Below, piece by piece: positions 34,435 to 44,348 of a DNA stretch of 64,000 bases. The position numbers were made by a program, and so were the translations under genes. Numbering within the stretch: position 1 is the first letter of the stretch; each line of letters begins with the position of its first letter. The notes below the pieces were generated by a model, which was given only the letters and a program-made list of their open reading frames with translations, searched no databases and was not told the DNA's origin. This DNA comes from Tessaracoccus sp. (lineage in GTDB: Bacteria; Actinomycetota; Actinomycetes; Propionibacteriales; Propionibacteriaceae), in contig NZ_JADJNP010000003.1 in assembly GCF_016714275.1 (NCBI RefSeq), positions 62,001-126,000 of the forward strand, given 5' to 3'.

Positions 34435-35547
34435 GTGTTCGATGTCGCGATCGTGGGCCTGGGCCCGGCGGGCAGGGCCCTCGCGTCGGCCTGCGCCAGC
34501 GCGGGCCTGCGGGTGCTCGCGGTGGATCCCCACCCCGATGCCGTGTGGGCTCCCACGTTCGGAATGTGGGCGGACGAGTTGGGCGACCTCCCCACGACCG
34601 TGGTGAGAGCGCGCGTGGATCACCCCGAGATCCGGGGGCGAGCGGCACACGACCTGTCGCGCACGTACGTGATCCTGGACAACCCAGCCCTCCAGGCGGC
34701 CCTGCCCCTCACCGGCGTCGAGATCGAGCGATCGAGGCTGGACGACGACGATGTGAAGGCCCTGTCGGGGCGCGCACGCGTCGTCGTTGACGCGCGGGGC
34801 GCCCGGCCGGACGGCAGGGTTCGGGACGACCTCACCCCCCACCAGACGGCGTACGGCATCGTCCTCCCGAGCGCTCTGGCCGCCCCCGCCCTGGGCCACG
34901 CCGAGGGGTTCCTGATGGACTTCACCCCGGACTGGGCGGCAGACCCCGACCGCCCCGAGGATCCTGCGTCGTTCCTGTACGCGCTGCCGTTGGGCGACGG
35001 TCAGGTGCTGCTGGAGGAGACCTGTCTCGCCGCTGCCCCGGGCGTCCCGATCGACACGCTGAAGATTCGCCTGGGGCGACGGCTCGAGCGTCGCGGCGTC
35101 GACCCCGCAGCGATCGCCACCCCGTCGGGCCGCGAGGTCGTGCGCATCCCCATGCTCGGCCGCGGCGCCCCTCCCCCGCCGGGGGTGGTCGCGATCGGCA
35201 CGGCGGGGCGCGGAGGCCATCCGGTCAGCGGGTACTCGGTCGCGCACGCGCTGGCCAGCGCCCCACGCCTGGCCTCCGCCATCGCTGCCGGTCGCACTCC
35301 TGTTCCGGATCCCACGCGCGCCGGCGACCACGTGCGGTCCCTCGCGTTGCGGGCGCTGCTCCGTCTGGATTCCGACACCACCATCGAGCTCTTCGACGCC
35401 TTCGGACGGCTACGTCCCGGCCAGCAACGTGCGTTCCTGTCCCGCCAGAGCAGCGCACTCAGCGTCCTGGGGGCCATGTGGGGCATCTTCCGGCGCATGC
35501 CCGGGAAGGCCCAACGTCGGTTGGTGGCGGCGACGTTCGGGCGGTGA
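34435..35547 (+). CDS. crtY: Lycopene beta-cyclase (CrtY/CrtL family)
   Basis: 370 residues, GTG start. The N-terminal FAD motif is DVAIVGLGPAGRALASACAS. The cyclase pattern follows: GFLMDFTPDW, FLYALPLGDGQVLLEETCLA and IPMLGRGAPPPPGVVAIGTA. The enzyme closes both ends of lycopene to give beta-carotene, the substrate of CrtU. It lies apart from the crtE-U operon, with a P450 between, like the split crtEIB and crtYTU sets in Streptomyces. Confidence 0.85.
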   Translation: MFDVAIVGLGPAGRALASACASAGLRVLAVDPHPDAVWAPTFGMWADELGDLPTTVVRARVDHPEIRGRAAHDLSRTYVILDNPALQAALPLTGVEIERSRLDDDDVKALSGRARVVVDARGARPDGRVRDDLTPHQTAYGIVLPSALAAPALGHAEGFLMDFTPDWAADPDRPEDPASFLYALPLGDGQVLLEETCLAAAPGVPIDTLKIRLGRRLERRGVDPAAIATPSGREVVRIPMLGRGAPPPPGVVAIGTAGRGGHPVSGYSVAHALASAPRLASAIAAGRTPVPDPTRAGDHVRSLALRALLRLDSDTTIELFDAFGRLRPGQQRAFLSRQSSALSVLGAMWGIFRRMPGKAQRRLVAATFGR

Positions 35548-35584
35548 ATCGTCGCGCTCCACCCGCTCGCACCCGTGCTGGGCT

Positions 35585-36781
35585 TCACCGCACCTGGAGT
35601 TCGAAGTCGCGCAGTGTGTACCCCTCGATCAGGTCATCCCAATCGATCGAAGGTTCCCGCACGATCCGGACCTCGCGCGCCAAGAGGCGCACGAGCAGGG
35701 CATCGGCCTCCAGCAACGCGAGCGGTTGGCCAGGACACTTGTGGGCCCCGTCACCGAACGTCATCCCGGCCGGGTCGACGCCGCGGGCCCTCAGTCGATC
35801 CGGACGCACGTTCAACGGCTGGTCGCCGACCGCATCGAGGTCGGTGTTGGTGCTGCGGACGTGGACGTCGACGAGGTCCCCGGGCTCCAGCGCCACCTGG
35901 GTGTCCCGGTCGCGGATGGTGAAACCCTCGTGGACACGGCGGTACAGGTGGCCGACGACGGGCTCCAGCCGGATGACCTCGTTCAGGATCGCAAGCCTTT
36001 CCTCCTGCTCGCCCTCGAGGAACCGGCCCCGAAGGGAGTCATTGGTCAGGAGGTGCCAAGCCGCCATGCAGATGAACTCGCGCGTGGTGACCATGCCTGC
36101 GGTCCCGTAGGTCACGGACTCGACAAGGATGTCGGTGTCGGTGTAACCCTCCGCGATGAGGTGGCTGATGACGTCGTTGGCGGGCTCCCGACGGCGAGCC
36201 CGGACGGCGGGCCGGACGTCGGCGACGTAGAAGCGGACCAGCGGCACGAGACCGTTGACCGCCGCCTGCATCCACTGCCGGCGGGTGCGCCCCAGGCCCG
36301 GTTGGTCGAGGTCAAAGGGTGGCTGGTTGAAGAACGTCACCAGGCGACGCGCCATCGAGCGAACGTCGGAGCCGGTCAGCCCGACGACCTGGGCGGTGAC
36401 CTCCACGGAGTAGAACAAGGCGAGGTCGTCGAGTCGGCACCGAGGTGCGGACACGGCCTCTGCGACGATCCGCTCGGCGCACGACTCCATCAGGTCGGTG
36501 TACCGCTCGCGCACCGCGGAGGGGGCGAAGAAGCGGGCCACCTTCCTGCGCTGCTGGTCGTGGAGCGGACCGTCCGACATCAGGATGGGATGGTGCTTCA
36601 GGACGCCCTGCGGGATGGACTCGGCGGTGAACCCAGCTTGGGTCGTGCGCTGACGCGCCCGCAGCACCTGTCTGGCGGCCTCGAGCGATCGGACGCGAAC
36701 GGTACGGCCCCGGCGCTCGATCCGGGGCCCGGCGCCCTCTCCGGGGCGGTGCGCCTTGCGGTGGCCAGGGTCCGGCTCCAT
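35585..36781 (-). CDS. Cytochrome P450 in the carotenoid locus
   Basis: 398 residues from the ATG at 36779-36781 after AGGAGTG; a longer ORF exists but lacks a ribosome site. The heme loop is FGDGAHKCPGQPLAL with Cys349. The I-helix has GTAGMVTTREF and the K-helix NEVIRLEPVVGHLYRR (ExxR). There is no membrane anchor, as usual in actinobacteria, so ferredoxin is needed. Its place between crtY and the crt operon suggests ring or end-group oxidation of the carotenoid. No homologue with known activity can be named from sequence alone. Confidence 0.85.
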   Translation of the reverse strand: MEPDPGHRKAHRPGEGAGPRIERRGRTVRVRSLEAARQVLRARQRTTQAGFTAESIPQGVLKHHPILMSDGPLHDQQRRKVARFFAPSAVRERYTDLMESCAERIVAEAVSAPRCRLDDLALFYSVEVTAQVVGLTGSDVRSMARRLVTFFNQPPFDLDQPGLGRTRRQWMQAAVNGLVPLVRFYVADVRPAVRARRREPANDVISHLIAEGYTDTDILVESVTYGTAGMVTTREFICMAAWHLLTNDSLRGRFLEGEQEERLAILNEVIRLEPVVGHLYRRVHEGFTIRDRDTQVALEPGDLVDVHVRSTNTDLDAVGDQPLNVRPDRLRARGVDPAGMTFGDGAHKCPGQPLALLEADALLVRLLAREVRIVREPSIDWDDLIEGYTLRDFELQVR

Positions 36782-36980
36782 CACACTCCTCCGTGGGTGT
36801 CCCCGCCACTTTAGGTGATCTGACCCAGTCCGTCGGGCCATCCTTCTTTGGAGGGGTTATTTCCTTGATTGTAAGAACTAGAGTGGCGACGAGCGGGGAG
36901 TAGACAGGATACTTTCTGCAACGATTTGGTGTTCCCCCGGACAGTGACCGCGCACGATTGGACGAACCTTGGAACTTCGA

Positions 36981-38633
36981 ATGCCCGTCCGCCAAGACTC
37001 TGCGCCGCTCGAACCCGACGTCGCCGTTGCCGACGAAGTCGTGCTTCTCAACGAGCAGGGCCAGCCCGTCGGCGCCGCCGACCGGCGCAGTGTCCACACT
37101 CGCCAGACCCCGCTCCACCTCGCCTTCTCCACGTACCTGTTCGATCCCGAGGGCCGGGTGCTGATCACGCGGCGTGCCCTCCACAAGGCCACCTGGCCGG
37201 GCGTGTGGACCAACAGCTGCTGCGGGCACCCGCTTCCGGGCGAGGACATCGAGACGGCGGCCCGGCGGCGCGTCAGCGAGGAACTGGGCCTGGAGGTCAC
37301 CGAGCTGCTCCCGGCGGTGCCCGACTTCCGCTATCGGGCAGTGGACGCCAGCGGAATCGTGGAGAACGAGTTCTGCCCCGTCTTCATCGGCCACGTCTCC
37401 TCCTCCCGCGTCACCCCCGACCCGGACGAGGTCGCTGAGCACGCTTGGGTGAGGTGGGAGGACCTGGTGGCCGCGATCACCGCCACCCCCGCTGTGTACA
37501 GCCCGTGGAGCGTTCTCCAGGTGCCCCGCGTCGCGCTCGCGCTCGAGGGCGCCTCGTGCGCCCCGGCCCCCTCGGCCACGGATTTCGTCGACCGCGTGGA
37601 CGGGCTGCTGACCACCACCTTGCGCGACCTGGCCGGCACCTGGGAGCGGACCAACCGTGCCGAGGGCGTCGAGGTGCTCCCTGACGACCTGCCGGCCTGG
37701 CTCGAACGCCTGCTCGTGGGGCGCGGCAAGCGCCTGCGCGCCACCATGCTCCACTGGGCCTTCGTGGCGGCCGGCGGTGACATCGCCGGCCCCGACTATC
37801 CGGGGCTGATCCGGATCGCCGCGGCCCTGGAGACCCTGCACCTGTTCGCCATGGTGCACGACGACATCATGGATGACTCGGGGTCACGTCGCGGGATGCC
37901 AGCCGCACACGTCGAGGCCGCCGAATGGCACCGGCAGGCGGGCGCCGCCGGTGAGCCCAACGCCTTCGGTGTCAACCTCGCCATGCTCTTGGGCGACTTG
38001 GCGCACACGCTGGCCGACAGCCTCGTCCAGCCGCTCCCCCTCCGCCTGCGCCGCCTGTGGTTCGAGCTCTGCGTCGAGCTGATGGTCGGGCAACGCGCCG
38101 ATCTCACCGGCGCCGCGGCAGGTCGACGTGACCTTGCCCACGCCGAGCACATCGCCCGGCTCAAGTCAGGCATGTACACCATCGAGCGCCCCCTGCAGCT
38201 GGGCGCGCTCGCTGCGGACGCCGAGGAGGGCACGTGCGCCGCACTGCAGCAATGGGGAGAGCACATCGGCCGCGCCTTCGCCCTGCGTGACGACCAGCTG
38301 GGGATCTGGGGCGACCCGGCGCTCACCGGGAAGCCGGCTGGCGACGATCTGGCCGAGGGCAAGGCCACGGTGATCCTCGCTTTGGCCTCCGAGCGCCTGG
38401 AGGGTCCCGCCCGCGAGGCACTCACCCGCCTCGGGACCGTGGATCTTCGCCCGGGCGACGTCACCGTGGTGAGTGATGCCCTGGTATCCACCGGCGTCCG
38501 CGACGACATCGAAACCATGATTGAGGACGCCGTGGCACGCGCCGACGCCTGCCTCGCCCACGGCCAGCTCACCGAAGCCGGCATCGAGGGGCTGCGATCC
38601 GCGGCCCGCGCCATCGCCTGGAGGGACGCATGA
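36981..38633 (+). CDS. crtE: Isopentenyl-diphosphate isomerase - GGPP synthase fusion
   Basis: About 550 residues. Residues 1-185 are type I IDI (Nudix fold): TNSCCGHPLPGEDIETAARR with the catalytic cysteine, RRVSEELGLEV and GIVENEFCPVFIG with the catalytic glutamate. Residues about 195-550 are a polyprenyl synthase with GRGKRLRATML, the first aspartate motif DDIMDDSGSRRG and the second DDQLGIWGDP. One protein would isomerise IPP to DMAPP and extend it to GGPP for CrtB. ATG 36981 is used; a TTG at 36969 is possible. First gene of the operon. Confidence 0.9.
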   Translation: MPVRQDSAPLEPDVAVADEVVLLNEQGQPVGAADRRSVHTRQTPLHLAFSTYLFDPEGRVLITRRALHKATWPGVWTNSCCGHPLPGEDIETAARRRVSEELGLEVTELLPAVPDFRYRAVDASGIVENEFCPVFIGHVSSSRVTPDPDEVAEHAWVRWEDLVAAITATPAVYSPWSVLQVPRVALALEGASCAPAPSATDFVDRVDGLLTTTLRDLAGTWERTNRAEGVEVLPDDLPAWLERLLVGRGKRLRATMLHWAFVAAGGDIAGPDYPGLIRIAAALETLHLFAMVHDDIMDDSGSRRGMPAAHVEAAEWHRQAGAAGEPNAFGVNLAMLLGDLAHTLADSLVQPLPLRLRRLWFELCVELMVGQRADLTGAAAGRRDLAHAEHIARLKSGMYTIERPLQLGALAADAEEGTCAALQQWGEHIGRAFALRDDQLGIWGDPALTGKPAGDDLAEGKATVILALASERLEGPAREALTRLGTVDLRPGDVTVVSDALVSTGVRDDIETMIEDAVARADACLAHGQLTEAGIEGLRSAARAIAWRDA

Positions 38634-40096
38634 ACGTAATCGTCATCGGAGCCGGCCTGTCCGGCCTGTCCGCTGCGCTGCACCTGCGGGGGCAGGGTCA
38701 CCACGTCACGGTGCTCGAGCGTGCTGCTGTGCCCGGGGGGCGGAGCGGCCGCATCGAGCGCGACGGGTTCACCTTCGACTCCGGCCCGACCGTGTTCACC
38801 ATGGTGGACCTGCTCGACCAGGCTTTCCGGGCGGTGGGTCGCCGCGCGGACGACTACCTGACGATGCAGCTGCTCGACCCGGCCTACCGTGCGTGCTTCG
38901 ACGACGGCTCCACCCTGCACGTGCGCCACGGAGTGGAGGCGATGCGCACCGAGATCGCCCGCGAGTGCGGGTCGGTCGACGCCGCCGCCTACGAGGAGTT
39001 CGTCGTCTGGCTGCGCAAGCTGTACCTGGCTGAACTGCCCCACTTCATCGACGTGAACTTCGACCGCCCGACCGACCTGTTGCGCAACCCGGTCGCGGCC
39101 GCCCGCCTGGTCGCGCTGGGCGGCTTCGAACGCCTCGGTCCCGCCATCGAACGCCGCTTCTCCGACCCGCGCCTCCACCGCATCTTCAGCTTCCAGGCGA
39201 TGTACGCCGGCCTCGCGCCCGCCCAGGCGCTGGCGCTGTACGCCGTCATCACCTACATGGACTCGGTCGAGGGCGTCTGGTTCCCCGAAGGAGGCATGCG
39301 CGCGGTCCCCGATGCGATGGCGCAGGCCGCCATGGACGCCGGGGTCGAGTTCCACTACGGGGCCACCGTGGACCGCATCACCTGCGCGCAGGGGCGAGCC
39401 ACCGGCGTGCGGCTGGCCGGTGGAGAACGCCTGGACGCGGATGCCGTGGTCTGCACGCTGGACCTCCCGGTCGCCTACGAAGAGCTCCTCCCCGAGGTTC
39501 CCACACCCCGCGTCGCCGCGCGGGGGCGCTACTCTCCCTCGTGCGTGGTGTGGCACCTGGGCGTCAAGGGCGCCCCACCGCCGGAGGCCGCCCACCACAA
39601 CATCCACTTCGGGCAGCAGTGGCACGACGCCTTCGACGACCTGCTCCGGCGAGGACGTCCCATGGCCGACCCCTCCCGCTTCGTGGCCGTCCCGTCCCTG
39701 CACGACCGCGACGCGGCACCCGAGGGCTGCACCAGCCTCTACGTCCTGGAACCCACCCCCAACCTGGAGGTGGGCCGGCTCGACTGGCCCAGCGAAGGCC
39801 CCCGCCTGCGCGAACGCATGCTTACTGACCTGCAGCGCTGGGGCTACCCCACCGACATCGTGACCGAGGAGTTGGTCACCCCCCAGGACTGGCTGGCCCA
39901 GGGCATGGCAGCGGGAACCCCGTTCGCGCTCGCCCACACGTTCCGCCAGACCGGCCCCTTCCGGGCCAAGAACGTCGACAAGCGCGTGAAGGGCCTGGTC
40001 TTCGCCGGGTCGAGCACCACTCCCGGTGTGGGTATCCCCATGGTGCTCATCTCCGGGAAGCTCGCCGCCCGACGCGTTGCGGAGATGACCAGGTGA
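38630..40096 (+). CDS. crtI: Phytoene desaturase
   Basis: 488 residues, full length. The dinucleotide-binding start is VIVIGAGLSGLSAALHLRGQ with VLERAAVPGGRSG. The C-terminal signature GLVFAGSSTTPGVGIPMVLI is that of CrtI. It converts phytoene to lycopene in four desaturations with FAD. The ATG overlaps the preceding stop (ATGA), and its own stop overlaps crtB (GTGA). Confidence 0.95.
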   Translation: MNVIVIGAGLSGLSAALHLRGQGHHVTVLERAAVPGGRSGRIERDGFTFDSGPTVFTMVDLLDQAFRAVGRRADDYLTMQLLDPAYRACFDDGSTLHVRHGVEAMRTEIARECGSVDAAAYEEFVVWLRKLYLAELPHFIDVNFDRPTDLLRNPVAAARLVALGGFERLGPAIERRFSDPRLHRIFSFQAMYAGLAPAQALALYAVITYMDSVEGVWFPEGGMRAVPDAMAQAAMDAGVEFHYGATVDRITCAQGRATGVRLAGGERLDADAVVCTLDLPVAYEELLPEVPTPRVAARGRYSPSCVVWHLGVKGAPPPEAAHHNIHFGQQWHDAFDDLLRRGRPMADPSRFVAVPSLHDRDAAPEGCTSLYVLEPTPNLEVGRLDWPSEGPRLRERMLTDLQRWGYPTDIVTEELVTPQDWLAQGMAAGTPFALAHTFRQTGPFRAKNVDKRVKGLVFAGSSTTPGVGIPMVLISGKLAARRVAEMTR

Positions 40097-41022
40097 GCAC
40101 CCTGCTGGAGGAGGGGTACCGCACCGCCGCACGCCTCACCCGTGAGCACGGCACCACGTACTACTGGGGCGCCCTGCTCCTGCCCCCACCCCAGCGCCGG
40201 GACGTGTACGCGGTCTACGCGCTGTGCCGGCTGGCCGACGACATCGTCGACGAGCCGGACAAGACCCCCCACCCATCGGTGCCGGCCCACGGCACCCCGA
40301 CGGAGCGTCTCGACGCGTTCCGCGCCTGGTTCTTCGCGGCATTGGCCCGCGGCACCTCAGACGAACCGGTGATGGCCTCGGTGATCGACAGCTTGCGGCG
40401 ACGCGGCACCGACCCCGAGTGCTTCGAGCGGTTCTTCAACGCCATGGCGCTCGACCTGACCCACTCCACCTGGCCCACGTGGCCCGCGCTCCGCGACGGC
40501 TACATGGAGGGCTCGGCGGCCGTCATCGGAGAGATGATGCTGCCCGTCCTGGAACCCACCAGCGACGCTGCCCGCGACCACGCACGCTCTCTGGGATTGG
40601 CCTTTCAACTCACCAATTTCCTGCGTGACGTCGACGAGGACCTCAGCCGTGGCCGCGTCTACCTGCCCCAGGACGAGCTCGCCAGGCACGGCGCCGACCC
40701 CCACCTGCGCCAGGTGACGCCGCAGTGGCGCACGTTCATGGCCGAGCAGGTGGCCCGCAATCGCACGCTGTACGCCCACGCAGCCGATGGCCTGCCCTAT
40801 CTGCCCGAAGCCTCGCGCCGATGCGTTGGCACCGCCCTGACCCTGTACCAACGGATCCTCGACCGGATCGAAGCAGCCGACTACGACGTTTTCAACGGAC
40901 GCATCCGGGTACCCGCCCACGAGAAGCTGGCCCTGTTCGGTCGCCAAGCCGCAGTCGGCGCGCTACGCCCCTCGCGTTGGGTCGGCGTCCGAGGCCGCGT
41001 GGACCGCCACCAGCAACCATGA
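40093..41022 (+). CDS. crtB: Phytoene synthase
   Basis: 309 residues, GTG start. The substrate-binding aspartate motifs are LADDIVDEPDK (49-59) and FLRDVDEDLSRGRVYLP. YYWGALLLPPPQRRDVYAVY is the family N-terminus. It joins two GGPP molecules to phytoene. It overlaps both neighbours by 4 bp. Confidence 0.95.
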   Translation: MSTLLEEGYRTAARLTREHGTTYYWGALLLPPPQRRDVYAVYALCRLADDIVDEPDKTPHPSVPAHGTPTERLDAFRAWFFAALARGTSDEPVMASVIDSLRRRGTDPECFERFFNAMALDLTHSTWPTWPALRDGYMEGSAAVIGEMMLPVLEPTSDAARDHARSLGLAFQLTNFLRDVDEDLSRGRVYLPQDELARHGADPHLRQVTPQWRTFMAEQVARNRTLYAHAADGLPYLPEASRRCVGTALTLYQRILDRIEAADYDVFNGRIRVPAHEKLALFGRQAAVGALRPSRWVGVRGRVDRHQQP

Positions 41023-41741
41023 GCACCCGAGCAGCGTTCGACCGCGGGGCGCGGCACTACGACCTCATGGTCGCCCTCAATCCCGGCTACCACGCCCATC
41101 TGCGCAGGGCAGCCGCATCACTGGTGGACACGCTGCGCGGCCAGCCCGGACCATGGCGCCTCCTCGACCTCGCCTGCGGTTCGGGAGCATCCACCCGAGC
41201 GCTGGTGGACGCAGCCCCACCCGGCACCCACATCCAAGGGTTGGACGCCTCCCCCGGCATGCTCAGCCGCGCCCGCGCCAAACACTGGCCTGCGTCGGTC
41301 ACCTTCGCCGAGGCCACCGCCGGCTCGCTGGACACCCAAGCGTGGCAGCCCGGAACCCACCACGGCATCCTGACGGCCTATCTCTTCCGCAACCTCACAC
41401 CCGCTCAACGCCGAGACGCACTGGCGGAGATCCAGGCGCTACTCACACCCGGCGGCACCCTGACCGTCGTCGAGTACTCCGTGCGCGACCGATTCCGCGC
41501 GCAACTGGTGTGGAGCATCGTGAGCTGGCTGGTCATCATCCCGCTCGGAGCCCTGCTCGACCGCAACCCCTCGCTGTACACCTACCTCTGGCGCAGCGTG
41601 ATGGAGTTCGACACACCGACGGACTTCATGGAGCAGCTCCACACCGCCGGCTTCGTGGACATCGCCACCCGGAGTGTGCCCGGCTGGCAACACGACATCC
41701 TCCACCTCTACATGGCCCGCAAGCCCCAGGAGACCGCATGA
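41019..41741 (+). CDS. crtT: Carotenoid-cluster methyltransferase
   Basis: 240 residues; ATG at 41019 overlapping the crtB stop. The SAM motif is LLDLACGSGASTR (48-60), with a later GGTLTVVEYSVRDRFRAQLV. A hydrophobic stretch WSIVSWLVIIPLGALL may touch the membrane. It corresponds to CrtT of Streptomyces crtYTU sets, whose exact step is not settled. Symbol by position and family. Confidence 0.7.
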   Translation: MSTRAAFDRGARHYDLMVALNPGYHAHLRRAAASLVDTLRGQPGPWRLLDLACGSGASTRALVDAAPPGTHIQGLDASPGMLSRARAKHWPASVTFAEATAGSLDTQAWQPGTHHGILTAYLFRNLTPAQRRDALAEIQALLTPGGTLTVVEYSVRDRFRAQLVWSIVSWLVIIPLGALLDRNPSLYTYLWRSVMEFDTPTDFMEQLHTAGFVDIATRSVPGWQHDILHLYMARKPQETA

Positions 41742-43243
41742 AGCATCCCGCACGCGCCGGCCGCGATCGGCGCGCCGTCCACCACCCCGGTCCCTCCGGT
41801 GCCGAGCGCTTGATGGGCGAAGCGAAGGTCGTCGTCGTCGGAGGTGGCATCGCCGGCCTGTCGGCCGCCACGATCCTGGCCGAACGCGGAGTCCGAGTGA
41901 CGCTGGTGGAAGCATCACCCCGTCTCGGCGGACGCGTCGCCGCGTGGCCGCTCGAGGACGGACGCACCATGAGCCGCGGCTTCCACGCCTTCTTCCGCCA
42001 GTACTACAACCTACGAGCGGTGCTGCGCCGACCCGACCCCGACCTGGCACGGTTGATCCCGATACGCGACTACCCACTGCAGCGTCCCGACGGAATGCGG
42101 GACTCCTTCAACAACATCCCCAGGACGCCACCGTTCAGCGTCATGGGGTTTGTCGCCCGGAGCCCCTCATTCACACTCGCGTCCCTGGCGAAGGTCGACG
42201 TACCCGCCGCCCTGGAGCTGTTGCGCGTCCGCTTCCCCGACACCTACAGCCATTACGACGGCGAATCGGCCGCCGCGTTCCTGGACCGACTGCGCTTCCC
42301 CGCCGACGCACGTGACCTCGCCCTCGAGGTTTTCGCACGCTCCTTCTTCGCCGATCCGAACGACTTCGCCGCCGGCGAACTGGTCGCCATGTTCCACACC
42401 TACTTCATGGGCTCGGCCGAAGGACTGCTGTTCGACGTCCCGGACGACGACTACGACACCGCCCTGTGGCAACCCCTCGGCCACTACCTGGCCCGGCTCG
42501 GCGTGGAGGTACGCACCGGCGTCCGCGTGAGCACCATCGGCCCGACCGGAGCCCGGACCGACCACGGCGAGCTCATCGAGGCGGACGCCGTCGTCCTGGC
42601 CACCGACCCCCGCACTGCCCGCTCCCTGGTGGCCGGCATCGGCGACCCCTCTGGGCCGATGGACGCGTTCACGCGTCGGGTCGCCGAGACGGTCAACGCA
42701 CCCCCGTTCGCCGTGGTGCGGCTGTGGCTCGATGCGCTGGTCGCGCCCCAGCGCCCCGCCTTCCTGGGCACCAGCGGCTACGGCGCGCTCGACAACGTTT
42801 CGGTGCTGGAACGCTTCGAGGCAGGAGCCGCCGCCTGGAGCCGGGCACACGGAGGATCCGTGGTGGAACTGCACGCCTACGCGTGCGACCCGGACGTTCT
42901 CGGGAACGAGGGCTCTACCGACCGCCTGGTCCAGCACCTCATAAGCGAGCTGCACCGGGTCTTCCCTGAAACGGCGCACATGGGGACGGTGCACCGCGAG
43001 GTGCTGGTTCGGGACGACTGCACTCTCATCACCCCTTCCCCGTGGAACGACCGTCCGGGGGTGGAGACACCTGCCTCCTGGCTCGTCCTGGCCGGGGACT
43101 GGGTACGCAGCGATTATCCCGTCGCGCTGATGGAGCGCGCCGCAACGACCGGGATCCTCGCAGCGAACGCGTTGCTCCAGCGATGGGGAGTCCAGGGCGA
43201 GGGCCTGTGGACCGTCCCGACCCGCGGACTCCTGGCCCGCTGA
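41738..43243 (+). CDS. crtU: Beta-carotene desaturase/methyltransferase (isorenieratene synthase)
   Basis: 501 residues. The FAD motif is VVVVGGGIAGLSAATILAER followed by VTLVEASPRLGGRV. RGFHAFFRQYYNLRAVLRR and GLLFDVPDDDYDTALWQPL are features of CrtU, and the C-terminus WLVLAGDWVRSDYPVALMER fits. CrtU turns the beta-ionone rings of beta-carotene into aromatic phi-rings, giving isorenieratene. It ends the operon and overlaps crtT by 4 bp. Confidence 0.85.
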   Translation: MKHPARAGRDRRAVHHPGPSGAERLMGEAKVVVVGGGIAGLSAATILAERGVRVTLVEASPRLGGRVAAWPLEDGRTMSRGFHAFFRQYYNLRAVLRRPDPDLARLIPIRDYPLQRPDGMRDSFNNIPRTPPFSVMGFVARSPSFTLASLAKVDVPAALELLRVRFPDTYSHYDGESAAAFLDRLRFPADARDLALEVFARSFFADPNDFAAGELVAMFHTYFMGSAEGLLFDVPDDDYDTALWQPLGHYLARLGVEVRTGVRVSTIGPTGARTDHGELIEADAVVLATDPRTARSLVAGIGDPSGPMDAFTRRVAETVNAPPFAVVRLWLDALVAPQRPAFLGTSGYGALDNVSVLERFEAGAAAWSRAHGGSVVELHAYACDPDVLGNEGSTDRLVQHLISELHRVFPETAHMGTVHREVLVRDDCTLITPSPWNDRPGVETPASWLVLAGDWVRSDYPVALMERAATTGILAANALLQRWGVQGEGLWTVPTRGLLAR

Positions 43244-43301
43244 GGTCTCGACCCCCGGACGGTTCCGTTGCCACCGTGCACGGTGGGCTCGTCGCCGAGC
43301 G

Positions 43302-44329
43302 TCAGGCCAGCATCTCCCGCACCAGCGGGACGACGCGCGTGGCGTACAGCTCGATGGACTTCATCAGCTGGCTGTGCGGCATGGGCCCGTTGGCGTACTT
43401 CAGGTCGAACTGGTCGACCTTGAGTTCGCGCACGGTCGCGGCGATCTTGGCCGCCACCGTCTCCGGCGACACGACGTACAGCGCGCCGTGCTCGATCTCG
43501 TTGGTGAACTCGTCGGACCCCATGGCCCCCAGCCCCGCTCTCGACCGATGCGGTCACGCTGGGCTTTGAAGTGCGGAAACAACTGCTCGGCCGCCAGCTC
43601 GTCCGTCTCGGCGACGTGGCCGGGGCTGTGTACGGCGACGGGCATCTCGGTCGTCACGCCGAACTCGTCCACCGCGCGGCGGTACAGGTCGGCGAACGGC
43701 TTGAAGCGCTGGGCGGGGCCGCCGATGATCGCGAGCTGCAGCCCGAACCCGCGGCGGGCGGCGCGGACGACCGACTGCGGCGATCCGCCGACCGCGACCC
43801 AGGAGCGCATGCGCCCGCCCTCGGTCTTGGGGAACACATCGACGTCGGCAAGGGGCGTCCGGTAGGTGCCCGACCAGGTGACCGGGCCCTCCTCGCGCAG
43901 CAGCGAGAAGACCTCGAGCTTCTCCTCGAAGAGCTTCTCGTAGTCGGCCAGGTCGAAGCCGTACAACCCGAAGGACTCGATGAAGGACCCGCGGCCCAGC
44001 ACGGGCTCGGCGCGTCCGCCGCTGAGCGCGTCGATGGTGGCGAAGCGCTCGTACACGCGGACCGGGTCGTCCGACGACAGCACCACGACAGCCGATCCGA
44101 GGCGGATCCTCCCGGTCGCGGTGGCGAGGCCAGCCAGCACCGTGTCGGGCGCGCTGACGGCGAAGTCGGGGCGGTGGTGCTCCCCGATGGCGAAGTAGTC
44201 GACGCCGAGGGAGTCGGCCAGGACGCCCTGGGCCACGACGTCGCGGATCACCTGGGCCTGCGTGACCGGCTTGCCCGCGACGTCGACGGTGACGTCACCG
44301 AAGGTGTCGAGCCCGAACTGGAGATCCAT
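43302..44329 (-). pseudogene. Luciferase-like (LLM class) flavin oxidoreductase with a frameshift
   Basis: The frame from 44329 gives a normal LLM start (MDLQFGLDTFGDVTVDVAGK), IGEHHRPDFAVSAPDTVLAG and SWVAVGGSPQSVVRAARRG. It reads to RDRIGRERGWGPW, then slips. The natural end, MGSDEFTNEIEHGALYVVSP to PLVREMLA, is one frame away. An extra G in the GGGGG run near 43525-43530 explains it. Joined length would be about 342, normal. It may be a real mutation or a homopolymer read error. Confidence 0.75.
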
Positions 44330-44348
44330 GACGCGCCTCTCGAAGTAG

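Noticed and set aside
36965..36975. ACCTTGGA ahead of the IDI-crtE gene as a third copy of the crtY promoter repeat
   Set aside because: Only 8 bp match, without the rest of the 14-mer or the spacing.
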